A stretch of 5,568 nucleotides of DNA from JBKBXU01 sp046313675 (GCA_046313675.1 JBKBXU010000303.1:1-5568), one strand, 5' to 3'. Positions 1-5,567 are shown, counted from the first letter of the stretch. The notes: generated from the letters alone by a model not told the origin. Program-made: numbers and translations.

Positions 1-1
1 C

Positions 2-268
2 TATGTTTATTTCTTTAAAAGGAAAAAAGAAAAAGAGCATGTCTGGAAATTCGAATACAGTGGAATTCAACCATTGGATACCACCCAGTTAAACATGGAA
101 GATCAGATTATAGAAACAAACAGACGTTTTTCTGAAAGTGATGTAGAAAAGCTTATATCTGAAGCATTGGATGAAATAGAAATGATGGACAGAAGAAGAG
201 CCTCACTCTATTATCCAAGAACTTATAGTCTGACAAATTACCTGGAGCAAAGGCTTAAGGAAAATTAA
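2..268 (+). CDS. 3' end of an unrecognised protein gene (5' truncated by window edge)
   Basis: The reading frame is open from the first bases of the window to the TAA at 266-268, giving about 88 residues. I treat it as the C-terminal end of a gene that begins outside the window. Possible internal starts (TTG at 74, ATG at 95) have no ribosome binding site, and the codons before them look coding. The visible part begins with an aromatic and hydrophobic run (YVYFF) followed by a basic cluster (KRKKEKE), as at the cytoplasmic edge of a membrane helix. It continues as a charged, probably helical segment rich in Glu, Asp and Arg (about residues 45-70) and ends in a Tyr-rich tail. I do not recognise the family and assign no function. 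The membrane-anchor idea is inference from about 12 residues. An intrinsic terminator follows 21 nt after the stop, which supports this as the real gene end. Confidence 0.6.
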   Translation, partial: YVYFFKRKKEKEHVWKFEYSGIQPLDTTQLNMEDQIIETNRRFSESDVEKLISEALDEIEMMDRRRASLYYPRTYSLTNYLEQRLKEN

Positions 269-289
269 AATACTACAACTTTTTGTGAC

Positions 290-320
290 AAAACCACTTT
301 AAATAGTGGTTTTTGTTTTT
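290..320 (+). terminator. Rho-independent terminator of the upstream partial gene
   Basis: A perfect 8-bp stem, AAACCACT (291-298) with AGTGGTTT (305-312), encloses a 6-nt loop and runs into a T-rich tail (311-320, interrupted by one G). It lies 21 nt after the stop at 268 and ends transcription before the oppositely oriented tRNA unit. Confidence 0.75.
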
Positions 321-365
321 ATAGCTACTTTTGTAAATTGTTTAATTTCAAGGTAAGCATTGGGC

Positions 366-396
366 AAAAAAAAAGGAGTCACGAAGACTCCTTTTT
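366..396 (-). terminator. Rho-independent terminator of the tRNA-Asp unit
   Basis: Read on the minus strand, an 11-bp stem (386-396 with 370-380, core GGAGTC/GACTCC) with a 5-nt TTCGT loop is followed by a run of nine T (complement of A366-374). It begins 11 nt after the tRNA discriminator base. This is a textbook terminator and supports expression of the minus-strand tRNA unit. The A and T flanks extend the stem, so the hairpin could also work in the plus direction. Confidence 0.85.
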
Positions 397-407
397 GAAA
401 ATTCCAG

Positions 408-481
408 CGGTCCGGACGGGACTCGAACCCGCGACCCCATGCGTGACAGGCATGTATTCTAACCAACTGAACTACCGGACC
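408..481 (-). tRNA. tRNA-Asp (anticodon GTC)
   Basis: The minus strand folds into a complete cloverleaf. The acceptor stem GGTCCGG (481-475) pairs fully with CCGGACC (415-409). The D stem is GTTC/GAAT. The anticodon stem CATGC/GCATG encloses the 7-nt loop CTGTCAC, with T33 and anticodon GTC. There is a 5-nt variable region, and the T stem GCGGG/CCCGT carries loop TTCGAGT. The discriminator base at 408 is G, as expected for aspartate tRNA. CCA is not encoded: the next bases on the minus strand are CTG, so it must be added after transcription. The gene sits downstream of a decayed copy of itself on the same strand and just before a strong terminator; both copies are probably read from the promoter at 669-700. 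Confidence 0.96.
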
Positions 482-520
482 TGGAAATATTTTTTAATAA
501 CTTAAAGAACTATGTTTTTT

Positions 521-589
521 CGGACGGGACTCGAAACCGCGACCCTCCCGATAGCTATCGGGATATTCTAACCAAAGAACTACCGGACC
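521..589 (-). pseudogene. Decayed tRNA-Asp copy with its anticodon arm replaced by a palindrome
   Basis: The minus strand from 589 to 521 matches the adjacent tRNA-Asp from its 5' end (GGTCCGGTAGTTC) through the D arm, and again from the variable region (GGGTC) to CCCGTCCG near the 3' end. It cannot be a working tRNA. The 17-nt anticodon arm is gone, with the palindrome TCCCGATAGCTATCGGGA (546-563) in its exact place. The 3' acceptor strand reads CCGAAAA instead of CCGGACC, leaving only three contiguous pairs. One T-stem pair is broken (G53 to T, opposite C61), and the D loop is one base short. It lies 39 nt upstream of the intact tRNA in the direction of transcription. A role as a transcript leader or small RNA is possible but nothing here shows it. 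Confidence 0.88.
546..563. repeat. 18-bp perfect palindrome inside the pseudo-tRNA
   Basis: TCCCGATAGCTATCGGGA equals its own reverse complement over all 18 bases. As RNA it would form a 7-bp hairpin with an AGCT loop. There is only one copy in the window. From memory, not checked here, similar CCCGATAGCTATCGGG palindromes recur in many Bacteroidota genomes, so it may be one member of a dispersed palindromic repeat family. Confidence 0.85.
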
Positions 590-668
590 TAAAAATATTT
601 TCAATATTTTAAGAACTTTGTTGAATTTATAAACAGCTTTTTTGTTGCTCTGTTCAAAAATTGTGCTG

Positions 669-700
669 CAAATGTATGGTGTTATTTAATATAATCCAAA
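669..700 (-). promoter_or_regulatory. Bacteroidota-type promoter for the tRNA-Asp unit
   Basis: On the minus strand TTTG (700-697), 20 nt of spacer and TACATTTG (676-669) match the known Bacteroidota vegetative consensus TTTG / TAnnTTTG exactly. The element lies about 80 nt upstream of the decayed tRNA copy, with no other gene between. It would drive one transcript through the pseudo-tRNA and tRNA-Asp to the terminator at 396-366. The start point is inferred to lie near 660-665. Confidence 0.72.
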
Positions 701-844
701 CATGCTTTTAAATATTTTTTTATTGACAGGGTAAGCATGTCAGTTATAAATTGTTAAAGCTTAAAATTTATTTTTGGAACTTTGTATTGAAAAGATAGTT
801 GATTGAAAAAATAACAATTTCATTTTATACTACCGTATTATTTC

Positions 845-852
845 TAAATTTG
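845..852 (+). promoter_or_regulatory. Candidate -7 element of the accA operon promoter
   Basis: TAAATTTG fits TAnnTTTG and lies 31 nt before the accA ATG, giving a short leader. No clear TTTG stands about 20 nt upstream (that stretch reads CATTTTA), so the -33 element is weak or absent. A second fit, TATTTTTG at 769-776, also lacks a good partner. The region 701-844 is A+T-rich with no gene or other clear signal. Confidence 0.42.
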
Positions 853-856
853 TACC

Positions 857-870
857 TGATTGAGCAATCA
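857..870. repeat. Inverted repeat TGATTG-AG-CAATCA in the accA leader
   Basis: Two 6-base arms (857-862 and 865-870) are perfect reverse complements around a 2-nt centre, 5 nt after the candidate -7 element and about where transcription would start. A third copy of the half-site, TGATTG, occurs at 800-805. The position suits an operator, but six-base arms can arise by chance in A+T-rich DNA. Confidence 0.35.
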
Positions 871-883
871 ATTTTGAAAAAAG

Positions 884-1834
884 ATGATATATCTGGACTT
901 TGAAAAGCCTATTGCCGAGTTGGAGGCAAAGCTTTCAGACATGAAACAGCTGGCGGAAGATAATGATGTTGATGTGAAAAGCGCTGTATTGTCACTGGAA
1001 GATAAAATTAAGAACTTGAAAAAGGAAACCTACCAAAACCTCACCCGTTGGCAGCGGGTGCAGTTGTCAAGGCATCCTGATCGACCATATACTTTAGATT
1101 ATATATACGACATCACCGATAAGTTTATAGAACTGCATGGTGATCGTTGTGTAAAAGATGATAAAGCAATGGTTGGAGGTCTTGGTGAAATAGACGGACA
1201 ATCCGTTATGCTCATTGGTCAGCAAAAAGGCCGCAATACCAAGCAGCGCCAAATGCGTAATTTTGGTATGGCCAATCCTGATGGGTATAGAAAAGCTTTA
1301 AGGCTGATGAAAATGGCTGAGAAGTTTAATATTCCTATTATTACTTTCATTGATACACCCGGAGCATATCCCGGATTGGAAGCAGAGGAGAGGGGTCAAG
1401 GAGAAGCCATTGCAAGAAATCTCAAAGAGATGTTCATGCTTACTGTACCTGTTATTTGTATAGTTATTGGTGAAGGTGCTTCCGGCGGTGCATTAGGAAT
1501 AGCTATTGGCGATCGAGTATTAATGCTGGAGAACACCTGGTATTCCGTTATTTCTCCCGAATCTTGTTCTTCTATTTTGTGGAGAAGCTGGGACTATAAA
1601 GAACAAGCTGCTGAAGCTTTGAAATTGACAGCAGCAGATATGTTAAAGTTTAAGCTTATTGATGACATCATCAAAGAACCTCTGGGAGGTGCCCACGTAG
1701 ACCCGGCGGGAATTTCCAAAAAGATAAAGAAAGTAATCCTTGAAAATATTAAAGAATTAAACCAAATCACTCCTGAAGAGAGAATTAATCAGCGAATCGA
1801 TAAATTTTCTGCCATGGGTGTGGTGATAGAATAA
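884..1834 (+). CDS. accA: Acetyl-CoA carboxylase carboxyltransferase subunit alpha
   Basis: AccA pairs with AccD to form the cytoplasmic carboxyltransferase that moves the carboxyl group from biotin on AccB to acetyl-CoA, making malonyl-CoA, the first committed step of fatty acid synthesis. The 316 residues match the usual length (319 in Escherichia coli) and the whole architecture. There is a helical N-terminal segment (LDFEKPIAELEAKL, about 4-17), then RHPDRPYTLDY (63-73) and GDR..DDKA.VGG (86-99). The crotonase-fold core follows, with NFGM..P.GYRKALRLM (126-142), ITFIDTPGAYPG (153-164), the oxyanion-hole loop GEGASGGAL (196-204), SVISPE (221-226) and EPLGGAH (265-271). The ATG at 884 is the only possible start, because a stop lies in frame at 875-877. 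The purine-rich AAAAAAG before it is a weak ribosome site. No accD, accB or accC is in the window. It is the first gene of a probable three-gene operon. Confidence 0.97.
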   Translation: MIYLDFEKPIAELEAKLSDMKQLAEDNDVDVKSAVLSLEDKIKNLKKETYQNLTRWQRVQLSRHPDRPYTLDYIYDITDKFIELHGDRCVKDDKAMVGGLGEIDGQSVMLIGQQKGRNTKQRQMRNFGMANPDGYRKALRLMKMAEKFNIPIITFIDTPGAYPGLEAEERGQGEAIARNLKEMFMLTVPVICIVIGEGASGGALGIAIGDRVLMLENTWYSVISPESCSSILWRSWDYKEQAAEALKLTAADMLKFKLIDDIIKEPLGGAHVDPAGISKKIKKVILENIKELNQITPEERINQRIDKFSAMGVVIE

Positions 1835-1840
1835 AAAGGA
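1835..1840 (+). promoter_or_regulatory. Ribosome binding site of the hydrolase gene
   Basis: AAAGGA directly follows the accA stop and lies 6 nt before the ATG at 1847. It is the clearest Shine-Dalgarno-like site in the window and fixes this start. Confidence 0.6.
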
Positions 1841-1846
1841 TCCGGT

Positions 1847-2695
1847 ATGAATATACATGTTATTGATACCGGATTCTTTAAGCTTGATGGTGGAGCTATG
1901 TTTGGGGTTGTTCCTAAATCCATTTGGAATAAAACCAATCCCGCTGATGAAAACAACCTTTGCACCTGGGCAATGCGTTGCTTGTTAATAGAAGACGGCA
2001 AACGCTTAATTCTCATTGATACCGGCCTTGGAGATAAACAGGATGAGAAATTTTTCAGTCATTATCATTTACACGGTGATGATACCCTTGAAAAATCTAT
2101 TCTTGCGAAAGGATTTCACCCAAATGATATAACCGATGTATTTCTCACGCACTTGCATTTTGACCATGTAGGTGGAGCCACTTTGTACAATTCAGATAAA
2201 TCAAAGATCAACTTACGATTTCCTAATGCCACCTATTGGTCCGATAAAGACCACTGGAACTGGGCAAAATTTCCTAACGCTCGTGAAAAGGCAAGCTTTT
2301 TAAAAGAGAACCTTGCTCCTATTGAAGAAAGTGGAAATCTGAAATTTGTTGAAAATAAATTATCACCTTTTTCCTGCATGGATTTGCTCTTTGTGGATGG
2401 CCACACCGAACAGCAGATGTTACCTGTAATTCATTACAAGGGCAAAACTATTGTGTATGTTGCTGATCTCTTTCCCTCGGTAAGCCATATCCCCTTGCCA
2501 TATATTATGAGCTATGATGTGCGGCCACTTAAAACATTAGAGGAGAAAAATGAGTTTTTAGCTAAATCGGTTGACAACAACTATATTCTTTTTTTTGAAC
2601 ATGATCCGACCATTCAATGCTGTACTGTAAAAAGGACAGAGAAGGGTATTAGGCCGGATCATATGTTTTTTCTTAACGAGATCTTTAATGACTAA
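1847..2695 (+). CDS. Metallo-beta-lactamase-fold hydrolase (lactonase-like)
   Basis: This is a 282-residue soluble MBL-fold enzyme with no signal peptide, presumably cytoplasmic. The two-metal site is complete. IDTG (57-60) precedes the signature THLHFDHVGG (101-110), which supplies H102, H104, D106 and H107. DGHTEQQ (184-190) gives H186, VADLFPS (205-211) gives bridging D207, and FFEHDP (249-254) gives H252. The layout, with a long N-terminal strand pair and a D-G-H-T-x-x-Q motif, resembles the group that holds N-acyl-homoserine lactonases and related ester or lactone hydrolases. Substrate cannot be read from sequence, so quorum quenching is not claimed. It starts 12 nt after accA and its last 8 nt overlap the patatin gene, so the three genes are probably cotranscribed and translationally coupled. 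Confidence 0.9.
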   Translation: MNIHVIDTGFFKLDGGAMFGVVPKSIWNKTNPADENNLCTWAMRCLLIEDGKRLILIDTGLGDKQDEKFFSHYHLHGDDTLEKSILAKGFHPNDITDVFLTHLHFDHVGGATLYNSDKSKINLRFPNATYWSDKDHWNWAKFPNAREKASFLKENLAPIEESGNLKFVENKLSPFSCMDLLFVDGHTEQQMLPVIHYKGKTIVYVADLFPSVSHIPLPYIMSYDVRPLKTLEEKNEFLAKSVDNNYILFFEHDPTIQCCTVKRTEKGIRPDHMFFLNEIFND

Positions 2696-3461
2696 AATAG
2701 GATTAGGGTTATCGGGAGGTGGAGCCAGGGGAGTGGCGCACCTGGGTGCAATGCAAGCTTTAATTGAAGCCGGTATTAAGCCCAATATTATATCCGGCGT
2801 AAGCTCCGGTGCAATTATAGGTACCTTATTTGCCTGTGGAATGTCTCCTAAGGAAATTTTTGAAACCTTAAGCAAAACAAACCTCTTCCGTTATCTTCGG
2901 CCTGCCTGGAGCAGGTTTGGTTTTTTAAATGTGGAAAGGTTTATTCCTGTATATGAGAATTACCTTCCATGCAAAACATTTGAAGAATTAAGTATAAAGC
3001 TTATAATATCAGCCACGGATATTGTGGAAGGCAAAACAATCTATTTTTCAGAAGGATCAATTCTCGAACCTTTGCTGGCGTCTACCTGTATGCCGGTGTT
3101 GTTTGCTCCAATGGAATATAAGGGTAACATGTTGGTCGATGGCGGGACGTTAAACAACCTTCCGGTTGAGCCCCTCATTGGTACATCTGATTTGATTATA
3201 GGGCTTCACTGCAATCCTACAAACAGGGACTTTCGAACCAGATCCATTAAATCCATTATTGAAAGAACCTTTCATCTGTCGGTCAAAATGAATGTAATTG
3301 ATCGCATCAAATATTGCGATATATTTATTGAACCCCCCGGACTAGTAGATTATGGAATTTTTGAAATCTCCAAAGCAAAGGAAATTTATGAGCTTGGATA
3401 CAAACACGGTCAACAAGTGATTCAAAATTCAGAATATATTTTAAGAAAATATAAGCTGTAA
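2688..3461 (+). CDS. Patatin-like phospholipase family protein
   Basis: This 257-residue Ser-Asp dyad hydrolase of the bacterial patatin group (RssA/YlbK-like, also related to the NTE domain) is expected to cleave acyl esters of phospholipids or lysophospholipids. The motifs are in order: LGLSGGGARGVAHLGA (6-21) gives the glycine-rich oxyanion hole; GVSSG (37-41) is the nucleophile elbow with S39; ATDIVEG (109-115) is typical of the group; LVDGGTLNNLPVEPL (149-163) carries catalytic D151. Both catalytic residues are present, so it should be active. There is no signal peptide or clear membrane segment, so it probably acts in the cytoplasm or at the inner membrane face. The start ATG lies inside the end of the hydrolase gene, typical of translational coupling. 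Its partnership with AccA (fatty acid supply and release) is inference from position. Confidence 0.92.
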   Translation: MTKIGLGLSGGGARGVAHLGAMQALIEAGIKPNIISGVSSGAIIGTLFACGMSPKEIFETLSKTNLFRYLRPAWSRFGFLNVERFIPVYENYLPCKTFEELSIKLIISATDIVEGKTIYFSEGSILEPLLASTCMPVLFAPMEYKGNMLVDGGTLNNLPVEPLIGTSDLIIGLHCNPTNRDFRTRSIKSIIERTFHLSVKMNVIDRIKYCDIFIEPPGLVDYGIFEISKAKEIYELGYKHGQQVIQNSEYILRKYKL

Positions 3462-3465
3462 GTTT

Positions 3466-3498
3466 TTTGCATATTTCAAGGAAAAATTAGTAAATTTC
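3466..3498 (+). promoter_or_regulatory. Candidate promoter of the outer-membrane protein gene
   Basis: TTTG (3466-3469), 21 nt and TAAATTTC (3491-3498) match the Bacteroidota TTTG / TAnnTTTG pattern except for the last base. It starts 5 nt after the patatin stop and predicts a leader of about 20 nt before the ATG at 3523. This suggests the beta-barrel gene can be transcribed apart from the accA cluster; no terminator hairpin separates them, so read-through is also possible. Confidence 0.5.
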
Positions 3499-3522
3499 CA
3501 GAAACAAAAAAACTTTTGCTAT

Positions 3523-4158
3523 ATGAAAAGAACTATACTTTTACTTATGTTTTGTCTGACTATGGGTTCAGCCTTTAGTCAGTCTGCCAATTTTGGTTTA
3601 AGAGTAGGTGGAGCTTTAAATTCTTGGACAGGTGAAGATGGAAGCATGAGGATGAATGAATCCGGGGTTTCTCCAAAATGGGGTCCAACGGCCGGTTTTT
3701 ATATCAACTCAACACCTTCTGATTATTTTTGGATCAAAACCGAATTTATGTATGTTGGCAGAGGCCTGACAACAGTAAGTGGCGGTCGTACGCTTCAGGA
3801 AACGGATCATTACATAGATATTTACCCAATTACGCCGGCATTTCACTTTTATGGTTTTCAATTATTTGCAGGTCCGGCTATAAGCGTTTTTGCGGCACAA
3901 TCTCACCAATACTACGATCCTATTGAAGATAGAATCAGAGTCGACACCGATACCGATGGAAGGAATATCTTTCAATTTGGACTAGTTGCAGGGATTGAAT
4001 ACGAAGCCCCTTTTGGCCTGAATGTAGGTGTCAGGTATGTTCGTCATTTCTCTTCAATTTTTGAACCAACCGAACATTTGAACACCCGGACGAGGGTTGA
4101 ATCTTACAATAGTACACTATTATTTACCCTGGGCTTTACATTCGGGAAAGACGATTAA
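3523..4158 (+). CDS. Small outer-membrane beta-barrel protein (PorT-like / OMP_b-brl type)
   Basis: The 211-residue precursor begins with a clear signal peptide: MKR, the hydrophobic core TILLLMFCLTMG and SAFS|QS, with cleavage likely between S19 and Q20, a common pattern in Bacteroidota. The mature part alternates short amphipathic strands and polar turns: NFGLRVGGALNSW (23-35), TAGFYINSTPSDYFWIKTEFMYVGRG (56-81), YIDIYPITPAFHFYGFQLFAGPAISVFA (97-124), FQFGLVAGIEYEAPFGLNVGVRYVRHF (150-176) and the terminal strand TLLFTLGFTFG (198-208). Glycine and aromatic residues are frequent, as in 8-10 stranded barrels of the outer-membrane beta-barrel domain families. Specific function is unknown; these families include structural, adhesion and secretion-related members. 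There is no lipoprotein cysteine at the cleavage site. No strong ribosome site precedes the ATG. The gene ends at a hairpin shared with the convergent metY gene. Confidence 0.82.
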   Translation: MKRTILLLMFCLTMGSAFSQSANFGLRVGGALNSWTGEDGSMRMNESGVSPKWGPTAGFYINSTPSDYFWIKTEFMYVGRGLTTVSGGRTLQETDHYIDIYPITPAFHFYGFQLFAGPAISVFAAQSHQYYDPIEDRIRVDTDTDGRNIFQFGLVAGIEYEAPFGLNVGVRYVRHFSSIFEPTEHLNTRTRVESYNSTLLFTLGFTFGKDD

Positions 4159-4180
4159 TTGAAATGTTGATATAGAAATA

Positions 4181-4224
4181 AAAATCAAAGGGCTTTTCGA
4201 AAGAAAAGCCCCTTTTTGATTTTA
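4181..4224. terminator. Bidirectional intrinsic terminator between convergent genes
   Basis: GGGCTTTTC (4190-4198), loop GAAA (4199-4202) and GAAAAGCCC (4203-4211) form a 9-bp stem. The flanks AAAATCAAA (4181-4189) and TTTGATTTT (4215-4223) are also complementary and can extend it around a small bulge. T-rich tails exist in both directions (4213-4217 on plus; complement of 4181-4189 on minus). It lies 22-66 nt after the beta-barrel stop and 13 nt from the end of the metY-type gene, so it probably serves both. Confidence 0.82.
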
Positions 4225-4236
4225 CAGCTTAGGTGT

Positions 4237-5532
4237 TTAGATTTTATTGAACGCTTCCTGAAGATCATTTTTGATGTCTTCTATATGCTCGATTCCAACA
4301 GATATTCTCAAAAGACCGGCTTCCACACCTGCACTTTTTTGTTCTTCCTTAGACAATTGCTGGTGAGTGGTGCTTGCCGGATGAATGATTAATGTTTTTG
4401 CATCTCCAACATTTGCCAGGTGACTTATTAGTTTAAGATTATTGACTATTTTCTCCGCATTTCCTTTTCCCCCTTTGATGATAAATGACAATACTCCTCC
4501 AAAACCTTTCTTAAGATATTTCTTTGCAAGTTTATGGTAAGGACTACTTTCCAGGCCGGGATAATTCACACTTTCTACTTTAGGGTGATTTTCCAGCCAT
4601 TTTGCTAATTCAAGGGAGTTTTGCACATGACGTTCTACTCTGAGAGATAGTGTTTCAATGCCCTGTATCAGCAGGAATGAGTTAAAAGGACTGATCGCCG
4701 GTCCGAAATCCCTTAAACCCTCTACTCTTGCCCTTATTATAAAAGCAATGTTGCCGAATGGGCCATCTGTGCCAAATACTTCCCAAAATTTTATCCCATG
4801 ATAACCTTCAGACGGTTCTGTAAATTGAGGGAATTTGCCATTGCCCCAATTGAAATTGCCGCCATCTACTATAATCCCTCCAATACTGTTTCCATGCCCT
4901 CCAATCCATTTTGTTGCCGATGATACCACAATATGGGCGCCATGATCCAAAGGCCTGAATAAATATCCTCCTGCACCAAAAGTGTTGTCTACAATTAGCG
5001 GTATATCATGTTTTTTTGCTATTGCTGCAATTACTTCAAAATCAGGAATGTTGAATCCGGGGTTTCCGATTGTTTCAAGATATAATGCCTTTGTGTTTTT
5101 ATCAATCAGTTTTTCAAAGCTTTCAGGCTTATCTCCATCTGCAAAGCGTGCTTCTACCCCAAGTCGCTTAAAGCCCACCTTAAATTGATTATATGTGCCT
5201 CCGTATAGAAATGAAGTAGAAACAAAATTATCTCCGGCCTGAAGTATATTATTCAATGCAATGAATTGTGCAGCCTGTCCCGATGCCACAGCAAGTCCCG
5301 CAACACCTCCTTCTAAAGCAGCTATTCGTTTTTCAAATACATCCGTAGTTGGATTCATTATACGGGTGTATATATTGCCGAACTCCTTTAACGCAAAAAG
5401 GTTGGCACCATGTTCTGCATTTTTAAAAGCGTAAGAAGTTGTTTGATAAATAGGTACTGCTCTTGATAAAGTTGTAGGATCAATTTCCTGTCCCGCATGA
5501 AGTTGTAGTGTTTCAAATTTTAAATCTGACAT
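4237..5532 (-). CDS. metY: O-acetylhomoserine sulfhydrylase (O-acetylhomoserine aminocarboxypropyltransferase)
   Basis: This is a pyridoxal-phosphate enzyme of the Cys/Met metabolism family (fold type I). It makes homocysteine from O-acetylhomoserine and sulfide in methionine synthesis. The 431 residues fit MetY (about 420-440) and are longer than cystathionine gamma-synthase or beta-lyase (about 380-400); the insert at about 225-260 (FNWGNGKFPQFTEP..GIKFWEVFG) is typical of MetY. Key motifs: FETLQLHAGQ (6-15), YTRIMNPT (55-62) for phosphate contact, SGQAAQ (84-89), LYGGTYN (109-115) with Tyr110 over the ring, ETIGNPG (153-159), VDNTFG (181-186) with Asp182, and SSATKWIGGHG (204-214) with Lys208 as the Schiff-base lysine. 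HPASTTHQQL (384-393) and LLRISVGIEH (407-416) close the active site. The start ATG (5532-5530) lacks a clear ribosome site. Only 36 nt upstream are visible, so riboswitch or repressor control cannot be judged. Close relatives using O-succinylhomoserine or O-acetylserine cannot be fully excluded. Confidence 0.93.
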   Translation of the reverse strand: MSDLKFETLQLHAGQEIDPTTLSRAVPIYQTTSYAFKNAEHGANLFALKEFGNIYTRIMNPTTDVFEKRIAALEGGVAGLAVASGQAAQFIALNNILQAGDNFVSTSFLYGGTYNQFKVGFKRLGVEARFADGDKPESFEKLIDKNTKALYLETIGNPGFNIPDFEVIAAIAKKHDIPLIVDNTFGAGGYLFRPLDHGAHIVVSSATKWIGGHGNSIGGIIVDGGNFNWGNGKFPQFTEPSEGYHGIKFWEVFGTDGPFGNIAFIIRARVEGLRDFGPAISPFNSFLLIQGIETLSLRVERHVQNSLELAKWLENHPKVESVNYPGLESSPYHKLAKKYLKKGFGGVLSFIIKGGKGNAEKIVNNLKLISHLANVGDAKTLIIHPASTTHQQLSKEEQKSAGVEAGLLRISVGIEHIEDIKNDLQEAFNKI

Positions 5533-5559
5533 AAGTGTAAAAATTTTAAAGTTTTTTTA

Positions 5560-5567
5560 GAAATGTA
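5560..5567 (-). promoter_or_regulatory. Possible -7 element of metY
   Basis: TACATTTC on the minus strand fits TAnnTTTG at 7 of 8 bases and lies 27 nt before the metY start. The matching -33 element would fall outside the window, so this is only a candidate. Confidence 0.3.

Larger units (their letters stand above)
413..622. repeat. Tandem duplication of about 105 bp covering the tRNA-Asp and its 5' flank
   Basis: Bases 413-516 and 521-622 align along their length. The tRNA portions match except for the changes listed for the pseudogene. The similarity continues beyond the tRNA 5' ends into A+T-rich flank: cctGGaaatatttt versus cctAAaaatatttt, then aagaactatgtt (505-516) versus aagaactttgtt (611-622). 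Shared non-tRNA flank points to a local tandem duplication rather than two independently acquired tRNA genes. The offset is 108 bp at the left end and 106 bp at the right end, owing to small indels. Confidence 0.75.

Noticed and set aside
74..268. A complete 64-residue protein starting at TTG 74
   Set aside because: There is no ribosome site, TTG is a poor start, and the frame is open and coding-like back to the window edge, so a truncated longer gene is more likely.
546..563. The palindrome as a transcription terminator or attenuator
   Set aside because: It has no T run on either strand directly after the hairpin, and an intact tRNA that must be transcribed lies downstream.
521..589. Reading the altered copy as a functional tRNA with anticodon AGC (Ala) from the middle of the palindrome
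   Set aside because: The middle would be an 8-nt self-complementary loop (ATAGCTAT) rather than a 7-nt anticodon loop, the acceptor stem keeps only three contiguous pairs and a T-stem pair is broken.
1789..2016. Minus-strand open frame across the accA/hydrolase junction
   Set aside because: It is antisense to two well-supported genes and shows no recognisable motifs.
2558..2875. Minus-strand open frame across the hydrolase/patatin junction
   Set aside because: It is antisense to conserved catalytic motifs of the patatin gene, so it is a shadow frame.
2901..2915. CCTGC-CTGGA-GCAGG hairpin in the patatin gene as an inserted repeat
   Set aside because: The arms are only five bases, the reading frame passes through it normally (RPAWSR), and no second copy is present.
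3729..3926. Second plus-strand frame inside the beta-barrel gene
   Set aside because: It lies wholly within a gene with a signal peptide and barrel pattern and has no start signal of its own.
4982..5188. Plus-strand open frame inside metY
   Set aside because: It is antisense to the cofactor-binding part of metY (Asp182 region and upstream), so it is a shadow frame.
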